Shown here: piece by piece, positions 42,545-54,134 of the stretch
Layout of the letters: every line of letters begins with the position of its first letter
Numbering within the stretch: the first letter of the stretch is position 1
Assembly (NCBI GenBank): GCA_964016985.1
Contig: OZ024834.1
Location: 84,443,911 to 84,507,910 of the forward strand
Direction of reading: 5' to 3'
DNA length: 64,000 bases
Source: Anodontia alba
Taxonomy: Eukaryota; Mollusca; Bivalvia; Lucinida; Lucinidae
Position numbers and translations under genes: made by a program
Notes under the pieces: generated by a model
Seen by the model: the letters and a program-made list of their open reading frames with translations, nothing else
Told to the model about the DNA's origin: nothing
The model's database searches: none

Positions 42545-42707
42545 GTAGAAGTGCATGTCTGGGTGGCTGAGTGGGTAGCGCTGCAGACTTCCAAGCTCAT
42601 GGTCCTGGGTTTGAATCTCACTGTAGGCGGAATTCATCTCATGACCGTATGGCGCTTCAGTGCACAGAGCCTTTCATTATGACTCTTCCATCATCTTGAT
42701 ATGACTT
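42545..42707 (+). mobile_element. Second tRNA-derived SINE family
   Basis: tRNA-like head with A box TGGCTGAGTGGG (42563-42574) and B box GGGTTTGAATC (42607-42617). A different body follows: ATTCATCTCATGACCGTATG, then GCACAGAGCCTTTCATTATG and ATCATCTTGATATGACTTAA. The same body is seen at 49978-50107 without most of the head. The head could be mistaken for a real tRNA, but pairing in the acceptor stem is poor. Confidence 0.75.
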
Positions 42708-42885
42708 AACCTTTTCAGCAGACGGCAAACTGCTGATATTTTTCTTATTTTTCCCAGAAAACAGGATTTGACATTTCATGCAAATTGTCTCCTGAGGAGA
42801 CGATTTGCATGAAATATCAAATCCTGTTTTCTGGGAAGAATAAGAAAAATATTTCAAAATGTCGTCTGCTGAAAATTATACCCAG
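42708..42885. mobile_element. Hairpin element with CAGCAGACG ends
   Basis: Outer ends TTTTCAGCAGACG...CGTCTGCTGAAAA and inner arms ACAGGATTTGACATTTCATG / CATGAAATATCAAATCCTGT around GTCTCCTGAGGAGAC make a long palindrome of about 175 bp. Eroded relatives appear near 31640, 43715-43805, 48930-49030 and 49590-49670. Confidence 0.85.
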
Positions 42886-43139
42886 AGTGCTAAGCATTAA
42901 ATAATGTTGAAAAGGACACACAACAGCAAATCGTCATCCATCAGTTAAGTCTTCTGGAGTGTATGAGACAAATGAACATAACTCTGAATAAGGGAGGTAA
43001 ATCCAGATGTCCTCCAGAAATATATGTTTATGTGTTAGAAGTGCCTCAAGAGTTTTCATGGTGAGTTAATGCACATTTTAGTCGAGGAAACTTTTGCTTT
43101 TGGAATTATTACTACAGTAACACATCAGTTGGATGTTCA

Positions 43140-43275
43140 CATCATAGACCCTACTCTACCCTAACCTACCCCTACTCCTGCTCCTAATTCTACCCATACT
43201 CGTACCCTACCCATACTCCCCTACCCATAACCCTAACCCTACCACTATGCTTACTCATACCCTACCCTAAAATAC
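43140..43275. repeat. C/T/A-rich low-complexity (ACCCTA/TACCC)n
   Basis: Degenerate CCCTACC and CCTAACCCTA repeats of about 130 bp. They resemble neither a pure telomeric array nor a coding sequence. Confidence 0.8.
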
Positions 43276-43358
43276 TTGAAGGAGTGGTCTGATTTAGGTC
43301 TGCACTGTTTGCATATGCCATTGTTGTACAAAATTTTAGAACATTTACTGTAGTAATA

Positions 43359-43677
43359 GCCGGCCTCGATGATTCAGTCGGATGTGCATCCAGCTGGTGA
43401 TCAGGAGGTCATGGGTTTGAACCCTGCTGGGTCTGGCAACATTCTTTCATGGAGAATTATCATGAAATATTTTCGATGGTCATTCTCTCCCTTCCGCTGA
43501 TTCAAGAAGGGCAGTCGTCAGTTTCTGGTGAAAGAATGTGCTTGAATGCTGGTTAACCACTTAGAGGACTAATTCTGCCCAGTAAAAGTATGCTTACATG
43601 AAGGTAAACTGACCATCTCATCATGACCCTAATGGGTCAACTGGGCGGTAAAACCTCAACTCAGTCAGTCAGTACCA
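43359..43677 (+). mobile_element. tRNA-derived SINE, diverged, with 8-bp TSD
   Basis: Head AGCCGGCCTCGATGATTCAG, B box GGGTTTGAACCC, typical body and a CAACTCAGTCAGTCAGTACC tail. TAGTAATA is repeated at 43351-43358 and 43678-43685. Confidence 0.88.
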
Positions 43678-43685
43678 TAGTAATA

Positions 43686-44273
43686 ATCTGTTTATCCTTA
43701 AAGCACCGTATACTACAGCAGCAGATGACATGCAGACAATTCACGTGAAGATACTCAGGAAATTTTTTCAGAAAACTTCAACAAATAGAATGTCGTCTGC
43801 TTCAATTTTTGGTCACTTCGAGCAGTTGGAGAATGTTTCATGTTGCTGATGTCAACATAAACAAGCTTCATTTGAGTGCGTGTGATATGAATTTAGAAAA
43901 ATTGACTCTCAGCTGATTTGAAGAAGAGATAAGCAGCGTATCTGATTATTTTATGCTAGGGTCAACTCTAGATACGCAATTTTTTTTAGAAAATTAAGTG
44001 TATCAGATATACAGAATGTTTTTTCTGATATGCAAATAACCTCTGTTTGATGCGTATCTGATTTTTTTACATTTCTCTCAATAATCCAGACTAAGTTCTG
44101 TATATTCATAAATTCGGGGCGAAATTCATGCATTTTACTGCTGAAAAAAGATGGCAAACAAGTCTATTTTTTGTCACACCTGCCTTAGCAGGACCACTTA
44201 GGCATGCAAGTTTCCGTCTGTCCATCCATCTGTTCATCCGTCAGTTCCTCTTTCCATCAACATTTACCCTGAT
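43686..44273. other. No gene; eroded CAGCAGACG-type element and AT-rich sequence
   Basis: GCAGCAGATGACATGCAG at about 43716 and GTCGTCTGCTTCAA at about 43793 look like ends of the 42708 family. 43970-44100 has a weak inverted arrangement of GCGTATCTGATT and GATACGCAATT motifs. No exon was recognised. Confidence 0.45.
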
Positions 44274-44500
44274 GTCGGCAACATTCTTTCGTGGAGATTG
44301 ATCATGAAATATTTTCTACGGTCATTCTCTCCCTTCCGTTGATTCAAGAAGGACAGTTGTCAGTTTCTGGCGAAGGAATGTGCACAATACTGGTTAACTG
44401 CTTAGAGGACTAAGCCTGCCCAGTAAACGTGTGGTTAGGTAAACTGACCGCACTTGACATAACCCCATGGGTTGACTGGGCAGTAAAACCTCAAAACAAA
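44274..44500 (+). mobile_element. 5'-truncated tRNA-SINE
   Basis: Begins at ATGTCGGCAACATTC, lacking the A and B boxes, and continues to AAACCTCAAAACAAACAAG. Confidence 0.9.
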
Positions 44501-44514
44501 CAAGTATCCTGCCA

Positions 44515-45120
44515 CACAATAGTGGCGGGGTATTATGGTTTCACGTTGGATGACCGTGTGTCCATCCGTCCGTCGTACGTCTGTCCGTCCATCCGTTTTT
44601 AGTTTCCGGATGATAACTTGAGTAAACATCAGTAGATTTTCACCAAACTTGGAATGTGCATTGATATTGTAGATATCTGGTTTGGAATTGCTAATGGGCA
44701 AATTTCGTCAAATTTTTACGCAGTTATCTGCCTGAGACACGCCCATATTTTCGTTCCGGACGATAACTTGTATATAAAATGGGATTTTAACCAAACTTCC
44801 TATATGCATTGACATTAAAGGAGATCTGTTTTGGAATTGCTAATGGTCAAATTTTGTCAAGTTTTTACGGCGTTATCTGCTCGAGACACGCCCATATTTT
44901 TGTTTATGGACGACAACTTTAGTAAATAACATGGCCTCTTAACCAAACTTGCTATATGCATTGATATTATCAATCTCTGGTTTAGGATTGTTATCTGTCC
45001 ATTGATATTATCAAGATCACGTTTAGGATTGTTGTCTGTCCCTCCTTCATTTTCTTTCCAGACATTTTTGCAACGATAACTTTAATACATAAACAAATAA
45101 TTCCTGTGGCGGGGTATTAT
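44515..45120. repeat. Tandem repeat, about 150-bp period
   Basis: Opens with AGTGGCGGGGTATTATGG and closes with TGTGGCGGGGTATTATGC. Inside, ACACGCCCATATTTT..GACGATAACTT..ACCAAACTT..ATATGCATTGA recurs about every 150 bp. It includes a CATCCGTCCGT-rich stretch like those beside the satellite at 20525. Confidence 0.7.
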
Positions 45121-45725
45121 GCTTGCGGTGCTTTTATTCACCCTTAGTATATAGACAGTGGGTACCTCGTGAACACAACTCCTCATACAATTTTATTCTA
45201 ATCTTTTTGGAACTTTGCACATGTTTTCTCAATAGTCTGAAGATGTGCATCTGCTTTTCATATAATCCTTGCTGTATTTTTTGTCACTTTTTTTGTTCTT
45301 TTTGAACTTTGTCATTTACTGACCTCAGATGTATATAGACAGTGGGTACCATGTCATTGCAACTTCTCATACAATTTTAAACTGGTCTTTTTGAAACTTT
45401 GTACATGTTTACTCCCGGGTCTGCAGAAGTGCATGTGGGTTGGATATGATTTTATTTTTATTTTTATTTTTGTCACATTTTCCACTTTAACTTTGTCATT
45501 TTCTTAACATCAGATTTTCTCAGTTTTTTTTTTCACATTATGAACTTAGTCATTTTTCACCCTCAATATGTAGACAATGGGTACTTCATGAGCACAACTC
45601 CTCATACAATTTTATACCAATCTTTTTAAAACTTTGGACATGTTTTCTCCATAGTCTGAAGATGTGCATCTGCTTTTCATACAATCCTTGTCTTAATTTT
45701 TGTCACTTTTCCAACCTAGCACTGT
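45121..45725. repeat. Tandem repeat, about 180-240-bp period
   Basis: Three units begin TATATAGACAGTGGGTACC (about 45149 and 45330) or ATGTAGACAATGGGTACTTC (about 45570). Each continues with CTCATACAATTTTA and AACTTT.CACATGTTTTCTC. No credible coding frame. Confidence 0.75.
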
Positions 45726-45789
45726 TAAGAATGAAATAAACTTATTTAATAACCATGTTCTGATTGTGGCTCCTGTGACTTTTGCCCCA

Positions 45790-47360
45790 GCAGGTGCGAC
45801 GCTGCCTTCCGTGGAGTTCTGGTATTTGAAAAAGATTTCGTGTAACTCGAATACCCTTTAGAATATTTCAATGGTATTTTGCAGAAATGTAGAACAGGAC
45901 CAGACAAGGTGTCTATACAAGAATGACAACTCTACCTTTCTTACTTTTGGCGTTATCTCCCTTTGTTATGTCTGACAGTGATTATCCATTGATTTCGTGT
46001 CCACTCTGTAAGTCAAAGACCCTTTGGAATATTTTTATGATACTTGGTAGAAATGTAGAACAGGACCAGACGACATGTCACATACAAGAATGACAACTCT
46101 GCCTTTCTTACTTTTGGCGTTTAATCTCCCTTTGTTATGTCTGACAGTGATTATCCATTGATTTTGTGTCTGCTCTGTAAGTCAAAGACGTTTTGGAATA
46201 TTTTAATAATACTTGGTAGAAATGTAGAACAGGACCAGACAACATGTCACATACAAGAATGACAACTCTTCCTTTCTTACTTATGGCATTATCTCCCTTT
46301 GTTATGTCTGACAGTGATTATCCATTGATATTGTGTCCGCTCTGTAAGTCAAAGACCCTTTCGAATATTTTTATGATACTTGGTAGAAATGTAGAACAGG
46401 ACCAGACAACATACTGCGTACAAGAATGACAACTCTGCCTTTTTTTACTTTTGACGTTATCTCACTTTGTTATATTTGACAGTGATTATCCATTGATATT
46501 GTGTCCGCTCTGTAAGTCGAAGACCCTCTGGAATATTTTTATGACACTTGGTAGAAATGTAGAACAGGACCAGACGACATGTTGCATACAAGAATGACAA
46601 CTCTGGCTTTCTTACTTTTGGAGTTATCTCCCTTTGTTTTGTTTGAAATAGATTTCTCGTCTGCTCTGTAACTGGAATACCCTTTGGAATATTTCGATGG
46701 TTCGTAGCAGAAATGTAGAACAGGACCAGAGGACATGTCCGTACAAGAGTGACAACTCTGCCTTTCTTACTTTTGGCATTATCTCCCTTTGTTATATTTT
46801 ACACTGATAATCCATTGATTTAGTGTCGTCTCTGTAAGTCAAAGACCCTTTGGAATATTTTTATGATATTTGGTAGAAATGTAGAACAGGATCAGACAAC
46901 GTGTCATGTACAAGAATGACAACTCTGCCTTTCTTACTTTTGGCATTATCTCCCTTTGTTATGTCTGACAGTGATTATCCATTGATTTTGTGTCTGTTCT
47001 GTAAGTCAAAGACCCTTTGGAATATTTTTATGATACTTGGTAGAAATGTAGAACAGGACCAGACAATGTGTCACGTACAAGAATGACAACTCTGGCTTTC
47101 TTACTTTTGGAGTTACCTCCCTTTGTATTGTTTGAAATAGATTTCTTGTCTACTCTGTAACTGAAATACCCTTCAGAATATTTTGATGGTACCTTGTAGA
47201 ACTGTAGAATAGAACAAGACAACGTTTTCCTTACTAAAATGACAACACGGCCTTCCTTACTTTGCTGTTTTCTGCCTTTGTTATATCTGACACTGATTAT
47301 GCATTGATTTAGTGTCCGCTATGTAAGTCGAACACTATTTGGAATATTTTGATGATACTT
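45790..47360. repeat. Tandem satellite, about 165-167-bp period, roughly nine units
   Basis: The unit contains GAATATTTTTATGATACTTG, AGAAATGTAGAACAGGACCA, AAGAATGACAACTCTGCCTT, TTATCTCCCTTTGTTATG and GATTATCCATTGATTTTGTG. AATGACAACTCT recurs near 45923, 46089, 46258, 46426, 46594, 46751, 46915, 47083 and 47239. The 61-67-codon ORFs that recur on both strands follow the repeat and are not conserved as protein. Confidence 0.88.
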
Positions 47361-47379
47361 TGTCTGCAGCAGTGATAGC

Positions 47380-48065
47380 TACAATGCCAATTTTTACCTT
47401 GCATAGTAATTGTCCTCGACATTATCTTTAAACATGCATTATGACTCGGTGCCTTTGACCTATCTTTCGCACTCCAGTGGCTTTGTCATGATTTTATTTC
47501 AAGCCTAGTAAGTGCATTTCTCTGAAGCGGTGTCATACCTTGCATAGAAATTGTCCTCGACATACACTTCAAGCACCCACTATGACCCGTTGCCCTTGAC
47601 CTAGATTTCACTGAGTGACTGTCATGATTTACCTTGAGCCTAGCTGGCCTCGGTGGCTAAGTTGGATGCGCCGTCCGACTGGAGACCAGGAGGTCGCGGG
47701 TTCAACCCCCGCCGAGGTCGGCTACATTCTTTCGAGGAGATTGATCATGAAATATTTTCTACGGTCATTCTCTCCCTTCCGCTGATTCAAGAAGGGCAGT
47801 TGTCAGTTTCTGGCGAAAGAATGTGCACAATACTGGTTAACCGCTTTGAGGACTAAGCCTGCCCAGTAAACGTGTGGTTAGGTAAACTGACCGCGCTCGA
47901 CATGACCCCATTGGGTTGACTGGGCCGTAAAACCTCAACACAAACAAACCTCGAGCCTAGCATTAATGTGTGTTTCTGTGAAGAGGTGATGGTTGCGAGA
48001 GTCAAACCGTGCATAGTAATTGTCCTCGTCTTTGATGAATGATGGGCTTGATATAAGTGAAATAT
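47380..48065. repeat. Short repeat module around a SINE
   Basis: TTGCATAGTAATTGTCCTCG or a close variant recurs near 47399, 47541 and 48009 with CTTTGACCTA/CCCTTGACCTAGATTTC between. The SINE at 47645 splits the third unit. Confidence 0.65.
47645..47952 (+). mobile_element. tRNA-derived SINE with 9-bp TSD
   Basis: A complete copy very close to the one at 8362. GAGCCTAGC is duplicated at 47636-47644 and 47953-47961. Confidence 0.94.
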
Positions 48066-49310
48066 TCTTGAAAGAGCAGTAAAACTCAATTAAAAAAGAA
48101 ATAAATTAACTGAAAAGAAATGAGAGATGCCACTGGGAGGATTAGTTTAATATTTTTAAAGAAATGTTCCTCGTAAAAGCTCCCTATCATTTGCTAAAGA
48201 AATCAGAAAAAGAAAAAACTTCCCTCCTTGCAGTAAACAATGGAAGAGTTCAGCTATTGTTATATTATTACCATTGAAATAATAAGCTAAGAAACAAAAC
48301 AACAACAATAACAACAAAAAAAATGTCATATTTCAATAAACTGAAAGTTAGGTGATGTTCGCTATGTAAGTAAAGTTGGTTGGGATTGTCATATCTCCCT
48401 ATTTTCCCATGAGGGAGATGTGTCGTCTTCATTTTTTTCTGGGCCAGCTTCATATATAATACCTTATACCCAGCATGTCCATTCACTTAGATACTCAAAC
48501 CCGCCCACCACACTGCCCTTCTCTACTTATGCCAAATCGGCTTCTTAGACTTAATAGAATATTAGGTTGAAGCAACTGACTGAATAAGGGTGTTGCTGAT
48601 CTATGATCTTAAAATCTTTATTATTTAATGTAGAAAAGCATTTAAAATGTATATAGCTTGATTAACTTTTTATGCAGATGTAGATTTTGGAATTGATTTT
48701 GAGTTACTTCATTTTTTTATTAAAGAGTTAAAATTTTCATGTGGGTTTCTAGTTAACTGTCTTATAAATCAGTATTACTTAACTAATTGTGAAATGGAAC
48801 ATCATTTTATTGGCATCTCGGCAGAATTTTATGATCCCAGTCAAAAGAAACATATGGAATTGTGATTCTCCTTTAACCCGACTGATATAGTATATGACGG
48901 GAAGATAGGGGGCAAATTCTCTAAGAGAACAACACAGCATGCCACTTGAGTGCCAAAGAGTGGCAAACATTCACATGAAAGGTCGACTTATTTTCTATAG
49001 AAAATAAAACAAATATGTCTGCTGCAGCTGTGATTGGCTCTTTAAAAGTTAGTCAACATGCATTGAGCTTCATGTTGTTACTTCAGACACTGTCATGATA
49101 TGACTGATTGTCTAAAGCAACCTTCAAATTAAACACTCTCTGACCCATCTCATTTCCTTTCTTTTGTTTTTTATTTCTTTGTTCTTTGTGTTTTGTAGAA
49201 ATAAAACAACGATGTATTTCACCAAGCTGACTATTGATGATTAGTCCTGCATGAAGTACAATATCTACGAAAATTTTCTGGAAGGCAAATGGTATGTACC
49301 ACGGACCCCT
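48066..49310. other. No gene recognised
   Basis: AT-rich sequence with chance ORFs. An eroded CAGCAGACG-type remnant lies near 48880-49035 (ACATTCACATGAAAGG...AATATGTCTGCTGCAG). A short hairpin near 48395-48422 (CATATCTCCC...GGGAGATGTG) is also visible. Confidence 0.45.
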
Positions 49311-49329
49311 GCTGGGCTCCATAGTTCAG

Positions 49330-49560
49330 TACATAGGGCAGTCCATAGCATGTCTGATTGCAGATCCAGGAGTCCCAATTCAGATCCCAGTCGGTCACAT
49401 AACTTTTCATGGAGATTGATCATGAAATAATTTCTGTGGTCATTTTCCCCACCACTTCCGCTGATTCAAGGGCAATGGTCAGTTACTGGCGAAAGTATGA
49501 TAAGTACTAGTTAAACCCTTAGAGGACTGCCTGCCCAGAAAAGTGTGATAAGATTAACTG
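49330..49560 (+). mobile_element. Degenerate tRNA-SINE
   Basis: TTTCATGGAGATTGATCATG, CCACTTCCGCTGATTCAAG and CCCTTAGAGGACTGCCTGCC follow the SINE body in order. The head is too diverged to show both boxes clearly. Confidence 0.75.
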
Positions 49561-49671
49561 ACCAACTTTTTTACCTTTATCTTCCAAGCAGACACTTCAT
49601 GAAATATCAAGAGTTTTTTTCTCTGAAAAATAAAATTAAAAAATAAAAATTGTCGTCTGCTGCAGTTGATT

Positions 49672-49922
49672 TTGTTTGTGTTGAGAGGTTTTACGGCCCA
49701 GTCAACCCAATGGGGTCATGTCAGTTTACCTAACCACACGTTTACTGGGCAGGCTTAGTCCTCTATGCGGTTAACCAGTATTGTGCACATTCTTTCACCA
49801 GAAACTGACAACAGCCCTTCTTGAATCAGCAGAAGGATGAGAACAACCGTAGAAAATATTTCATGATCAGTCTTCACGAAAGAATGTTGCCGACCTCGGC
49901 GGGGGTTGAACCCGCGACTTCC
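49672..49922 (-). mobile_element. tRNA-SINE, 5'-truncated in the head
   Basis: Complement of the family: GTTTGTGTTGAGAGGTTTTA through GCCGACCTCGGCGGGGGTTG (B box region). The sequence leaves the family just before the A box, at GCGACTTCCTG. Confidence 0.9.
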
Positions 49923-49977
49923 TGCTGCTGCAGTTGAGATTGGCAATTTAACCTTTAGTAATCATTCTAATATTATC

Positions 49978-50107
49978 CTGGGTTCAACTCCAGCTAGAAG
50001 CAGTGTTCAACTCATGACTAGATGGCATCATTGCAAAGAGCCTTTCATTGCCACCCCTTTATCATCTTGATATGACTTAACCCCTGGAAGCACTAATCAC
50101 ATCTTCA
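49978..50107 (+). mobile_element. Second SINE family, truncated copy
   Basis: CCTGGGTTCAACTCCAGCTA, then AACTCATGACTAGATGGC and ATCATCTTGATATGACTTAA parallel the element at 42545. Only the B-box end of the head remains. Confidence 0.7.
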
Positions 50108-50432
50108 GCAGCCAGCCTCTGTGGCTCAGTTGGATACCTGTCAGACTGGTGATCAGCAGGTTGGGGGTGAGCCCTGCCAGGTCCGCAACACTCTTTCTTG
50201 GAGATTTGATCAAGAAATATTTTCTACTGTAATCCTCTCCCTTCTGCTGATTCAAGAAGAGAACTGTCAGTTTCTGGCAAAAGAATGTGCATAATACTGG
50301 TTATTTAATTAGAAGACTAAACCTGCCTAGTAAAAGTGCTGTTAGGTAAACTGACGGCACTCCACATGACCCCCCTTGACATGACCACATTGGTGTGACT
50401 GGGCCGTAAAACCTAAACACAAACAAAAAACA
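50108..50432 (+). mobile_element. tRNA-derived SINE, diverged
   Basis: Head GCCAGCCTCTGTGGCTCAGT with the A box intact and a changed B box (GGGGGTGAGCCC). The body contains a short duplication of CATGACC near 50366-50386. It ends in AACACAAACAAAAAAC. Confidence 0.85.
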
Positions 50433-52475
50433 TTTTATCTGTACTTCCAGCATGCTAAGCATTGAAAGCATTCCATTTGTCTGTACTACAAACATGCTAA
50501 GCATTAAAATTCATTACAATTTGTCTGTATTTTTAGCATGATAAGCATTGAAATGCACTCGGGTTTGTCTATACTTCCAGCATGCTGTGCATTGAAGTGC
50601 ATTCCAATTTTGTCTGTACACCAAGCATGCTAAGCATTGAAATGCATTTGTCTGTATTACAAACATGCTAAGCATTAAAATGCATTACAATTCGTCTGTA
50701 CTTCTAGTATGCTAAGCATTGAAATGCACTCAGGTTTGTCTGTACTTCTTGCATGCTGAGCATTGAAATGCATTCAAGTGTGTCTGTACTAAAAACATAT
50801 TAAGCATAAAAATGCATTCCAGTTTATCTGTACTTCCAGCATGCTAATCATTGAAATGGATTCTGGTTTGTCTGAACAGCAAGCATGCTAAGCATTAAAA
50901 TGCATTCCATTTGTTTGTACTACAAACATGCTAAGCATTAAATTGCATGACAGTTTGTCTGTACTTCTAGCATGCTAAGCGTTGAAATGCACTCAGGTTT
51001 GTCTGTACTTCCTGCATGCTGAGCATTAAAATGCATTCAGGTTTGTCTATACTTCTTGCATGCTGAGCATTGAATAGCATTCCTGTTTGTCTGTACTAAA
51101 AAACATGCTAAGCATTAAAATGCATTCCAATTTGTTTGTACTTCCAGCATGCTAAGCATTGAAATGCATTCCAGTTTGTTTGTACTTCCAGCATGCTAAG
51201 CATTGAAATGCATTCTGTTTTGTCTGTACTTCCAGCATGCTATGCATTGAAATTTATTCCAGTTTGTCTGTTCTTCAAGCATGCTAAGCATTGAAATGCA
51301 ATTTCCAGTTTGTCTGTACTTTTAGCATGCTAAGCATTGAAATGCATTTCAGTTTGTCTGTTCTTCCAGTTTGCTAAGCATTGAGTTGCATTCCAGTTTA
51401 TCTGTACTTCCAGCATGCAAAGCATTGAAATGCAATTTCCAGTTTGTCTGTACTTCCATCATGCTAAGCATTGAAATGCATTCCACTTTGTCTGTACTTC
51501 CAGCATGTTAAGCATTGAAATGCATTCCACTTTGTACTTCAAGCATGCAATGCATTGAAATGCATTCCAGTTTGTCTGTACTACAAGCATGCTAAGCATT
51601 GAAATGCATTCCAGTTTGTCTGCAATACAAGTATGCTAAGCATTGAAATGCATTCCAGTTTGTCTGTACCAAAGCATGCTTAGCATTGAAATGCAATTTT
51701 CAGTTTGTCTGTACTTCCAGCATGCTAAGCATTGAAATGCAATTTCCAGTTTGTACTTCCAGCATGCTAAGCATTGAAATGCAATTTCCAGTTTGTCTGT
51801 ACTTTCAGCATGCTAACCATTGAAATGCAATTTCCAGTTTGCCTGTACTTCCAGCATGCTCAGCATTGAATTGCATTCCGGTTTGTCTGTACTTCCAGCA
51901 TGCTAAGCATTGAAATGCATTCCAGTTTGTCTGTACTTCCAGCATGCTAAGCATTGAAATGCATTCCAGTGTACTACAAGCATGCAAAGCATTGAAATGC
52001 TTTCCAGTTTGTCTGTACTACAAGATGCTGAGCATTGAAATGCATTCCAGTTTGTCTGTACTACAAGCACGCTGAGCATTGAAATGCCTTCCAATTTGTC
52101 TGTACTATAAGCATGCTAAGCATTGAAATGCATTCCAGTTTGTCTGTACTACAAGCATGCTAAGAATTGAAATGCATTCCAGGTTGCCTGTACTTCCAGC
52201 ATGCAAAGCATTGAAATGCATTCCAGTTTGTCTGTACTTCCTGCATGCAAAGCATTGAAATGCATTCCAGTTTGTCTGTACCACAAGCATGCTAAGCATT
52301 GAAATGCAATTTCCAGTTTGTCTGTACTTCCAGCATGCAAAGCATTGAAATGCATTCCAGTTTGTCTGTACTACAAGCATGCTAAGCATTGAAATACATT
52401 CCAGTTTGTCTGTACACCAAGCATGCTAAGCACTGAGATGCATTCCAGTTTGAACATCAAGCATGCTAAGCAAAT
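50433..52475. repeat. 44-bp tandem satellite, about 46 units
   Basis: The unit reads TTCCAGTTTGTCTGTACTTC followed by CAGCATGCTAAGCATTGAAA and TGCA. Length is mostly 44 bp, with variants lacking a few bases or carrying an extra AAT (TGCAATTTCCAG). The centre AGCATGCT is a perfect palindrome and is among the best conserved parts. Minus-strand ORFs made of MLSMLEVQTNWNAFQC-like repeats follow from the unit and shift frame, so no protein is inferred. Confidence 0.95.
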
Positions 52476-52796
52476 GGGCGAGATAGCATGTCGTGTCTGT
52501 GGCATTCAGATACTGCCATGAAGTAACAGATTGTCAAAACCAAAAACAGACTTACTTCCCATCCAACTTTTGTTGTTGCTTTGTTTTCATTTTATACTGC
52601 AGAACTATAACAAGGATGTAATTGACGAAGGTGCCTGTTAAGTGGTACTGTTCTTGAAGATTGGTCTTGCATGTACAATACAGATGACAGAATTTCTCTG
52701 GAAGAATAATGGTATGTTGTTCTCACTCTTTTGAATACCTTACAGTACTTATCCTGAAATTTAAACAAGTCCATTTGACTCTGATTAATCTTTGAG
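52476..52796. other. No gene recognised
   Basis: A short AT-rich stretch. Its opening (TACTGCCATGAAGTAACAGATTGTC and following) loosely resembles 49087-49260, which suggests an older duplicated segment upstream of each repeat cluster. Confidence 0.4.
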
Positions 52797-53405
52797 AGGC
52801 CAGCATTGATGGCTCAGTTGGATGCGCATCCGACTTGGGATCAGGACTTTGCGGGTTTGACCCCCGCCAGGTCGGCAGCATTCTTTCATGGAGATTCGGT
52901 CATGAAATATTTTCTACAGTAATTCTCTCCCTTCCACTGATTCAAGAAGGACAGTTGTCAGTTTTTCGCAAAAGAATGTGCACAATACTGGTTAACTGCT
53001 TAGAGGGCTAAGCCTGCCCAGTAAAGGGGGCTGGTCGGGTGTGGCAAAGGTGTCGTGTATTTTAAGGCACCGGGGCGTCCATCTGATATTGGCTTAGAGT
53101 TGGGTAAGGCCTGCTTTCCTTGTAGCAGGTAAGGGAAGAGGGGGAATGTTTTTATTTCTTCTGTTTCTTCACTTTCATTCTTGTTCCTTTTTCTTCCCTG
53201 TCCATCCCTTCCATCTCCTCTACTATCTCTTATCTCTTCTCTCCCTTTCTCTGGGAGACAACACAAAATGACCCACAGGGTTGACGTGGTTAAACCCCAA
53301 CACAGTCAAAAAAAACCTGTCCATTAAAAATGTGGTTAGGTAAACTGACCACACTCTACATGACCCCACTGGGTTGACTGGGCCATAAAACCTCAGCACA
53401 AACAA
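52797..53405 (+). mobile_element. tRNA-SINE split by SINE-like family B
   Basis: The head (GGCCAGCATTGATGGCTCAG) and body run to GCCTGCCCAGTAAA at 53025. The 3' end resumes at about 53316 (CCTGTCCATTAAAAATGTGG) and ends CAGCACAAACAAAAA. Confidence 0.9.
53026..53315 (+). mobile_element. SINE-like family B, copy 2, inside a tRNA-SINE
   Basis: Starts GGGGGCTGGTCGGGTGTGGC and ends CAACACAGTCAAAAAAAA. The flanks CCTGCCCAGTAAA and CCTGTCCATTAAA are an imperfect 13-bp TSD. Confidence 0.9.
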
Positions 53406-53427
53406 AAATGTCTTTGCGGGAACTACA

Positions 53428-53643
53428 TAGCTATAGATAAGAGGGGATATAATCCATATAATATTTTTTGTATTTCTCAACGAAAACTTGAGTTGTTATT
53501 AGAAGCACCTCTGCACAATGTTTTCATGGAGAAATAAGAAAAATATCGGTACTTTTTGGCCGAAAATTTATTTCCATGGAGAAATATGCCAAAAAAAATC
53601 AGTACTTTTTGGCAGAAAAAATGCACCTTATCTGGAGCTATGA
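53428..53643. mobile_element. Family D MITE (CATAGC ends), full length but eroded hairpin
   Basis: Left end CATAGCTATAGATAAGAGGG and right end CACCTTATCTGGAGCTATG are reverse complements. Inside are eroded hairpin arms (TTTCTCAACGAAAAC / GTTTTCATGGAGAAATAAG) and a partly duplicated GTACTTTTTGGC(C/A)GAAAA. Confidence 0.82.
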
Positions 53644-53718
53644 GACTAGAAACACTGGGTAGATTTTCTGCCCTTTTGTGTAAGGGAGACAACTTCTATG
53701 ACACCTTGTTTGCTTCCC

Positions 53719-54014
53719 GGGGGATGGTCGGGTGGTGCGAAGGTGTCCTGTACCTCAGGGCACCGGGGCCTCCAATTGATATTGGCTTACAGTTGGGCAA
53801 GGCCTGCTATCCTTGTAGCAGGTAAGGGTAGAAGGGGAATGTTTTTATTTCTTCTGTTTCTTCACTTTTACTCCTGTTCCTCTTTCTTCCCTGTCCTCTC
53901 TTTCATCTCTTCTATTATCTCTTCTATCTCTTTTCTCCCTGTCTCTGGGAGACGACACAAAATGACTCACAAGGGTTGACGTGTCGTTAAACCCCAACAC
54001 AATCAATCAATCAA
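53719..54014 (+). mobile_element. SINE-like family B, copy 3, with 13-bp TSD
   Basis: Starts GGGGGATGGTCGGGTGGTGC and ends in CACAATCAATCAATCAA. TTGTTTGCTTCCC is exactly duplicated at 53706-53718 and 54015-54027. The tail is a short (ATCA)n repeat, so the 3' end is defined. Confidence 0.94.
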
Positions 54015-54134
54015 TTGTTTGCTTCCCTGCATATAAATTTTCTTCTGAAAAGGGACCTGCTATAATAGAATAAATTTGCTTCCTTCTAATAAGCTCCTTT
54101 TCAGAAGGGAAACAAGTTTTGAGAGCAGTTTGTC

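Noticed and set aside
42560..42620. Functional tRNA gene
   Set aside because: A and B boxes are present, but the acceptor stem does not pair well and the same head leads into a repeated SINE body.
43140..43275. Interstitial telomere repeat
   Set aside because: Units are irregular CCCTACC/CCTAACC mixtures and not a clean hexamer array.
50301..52389. Repeated peptide ORFs (MLSMLEVQTNWNAFQC type) on the minus strand
   Set aside because: They are the 44-bp satellite read in frame. 44 is not a multiple of 3, so the frame rotates and is rescued only by indels. No start context or conserved domain.
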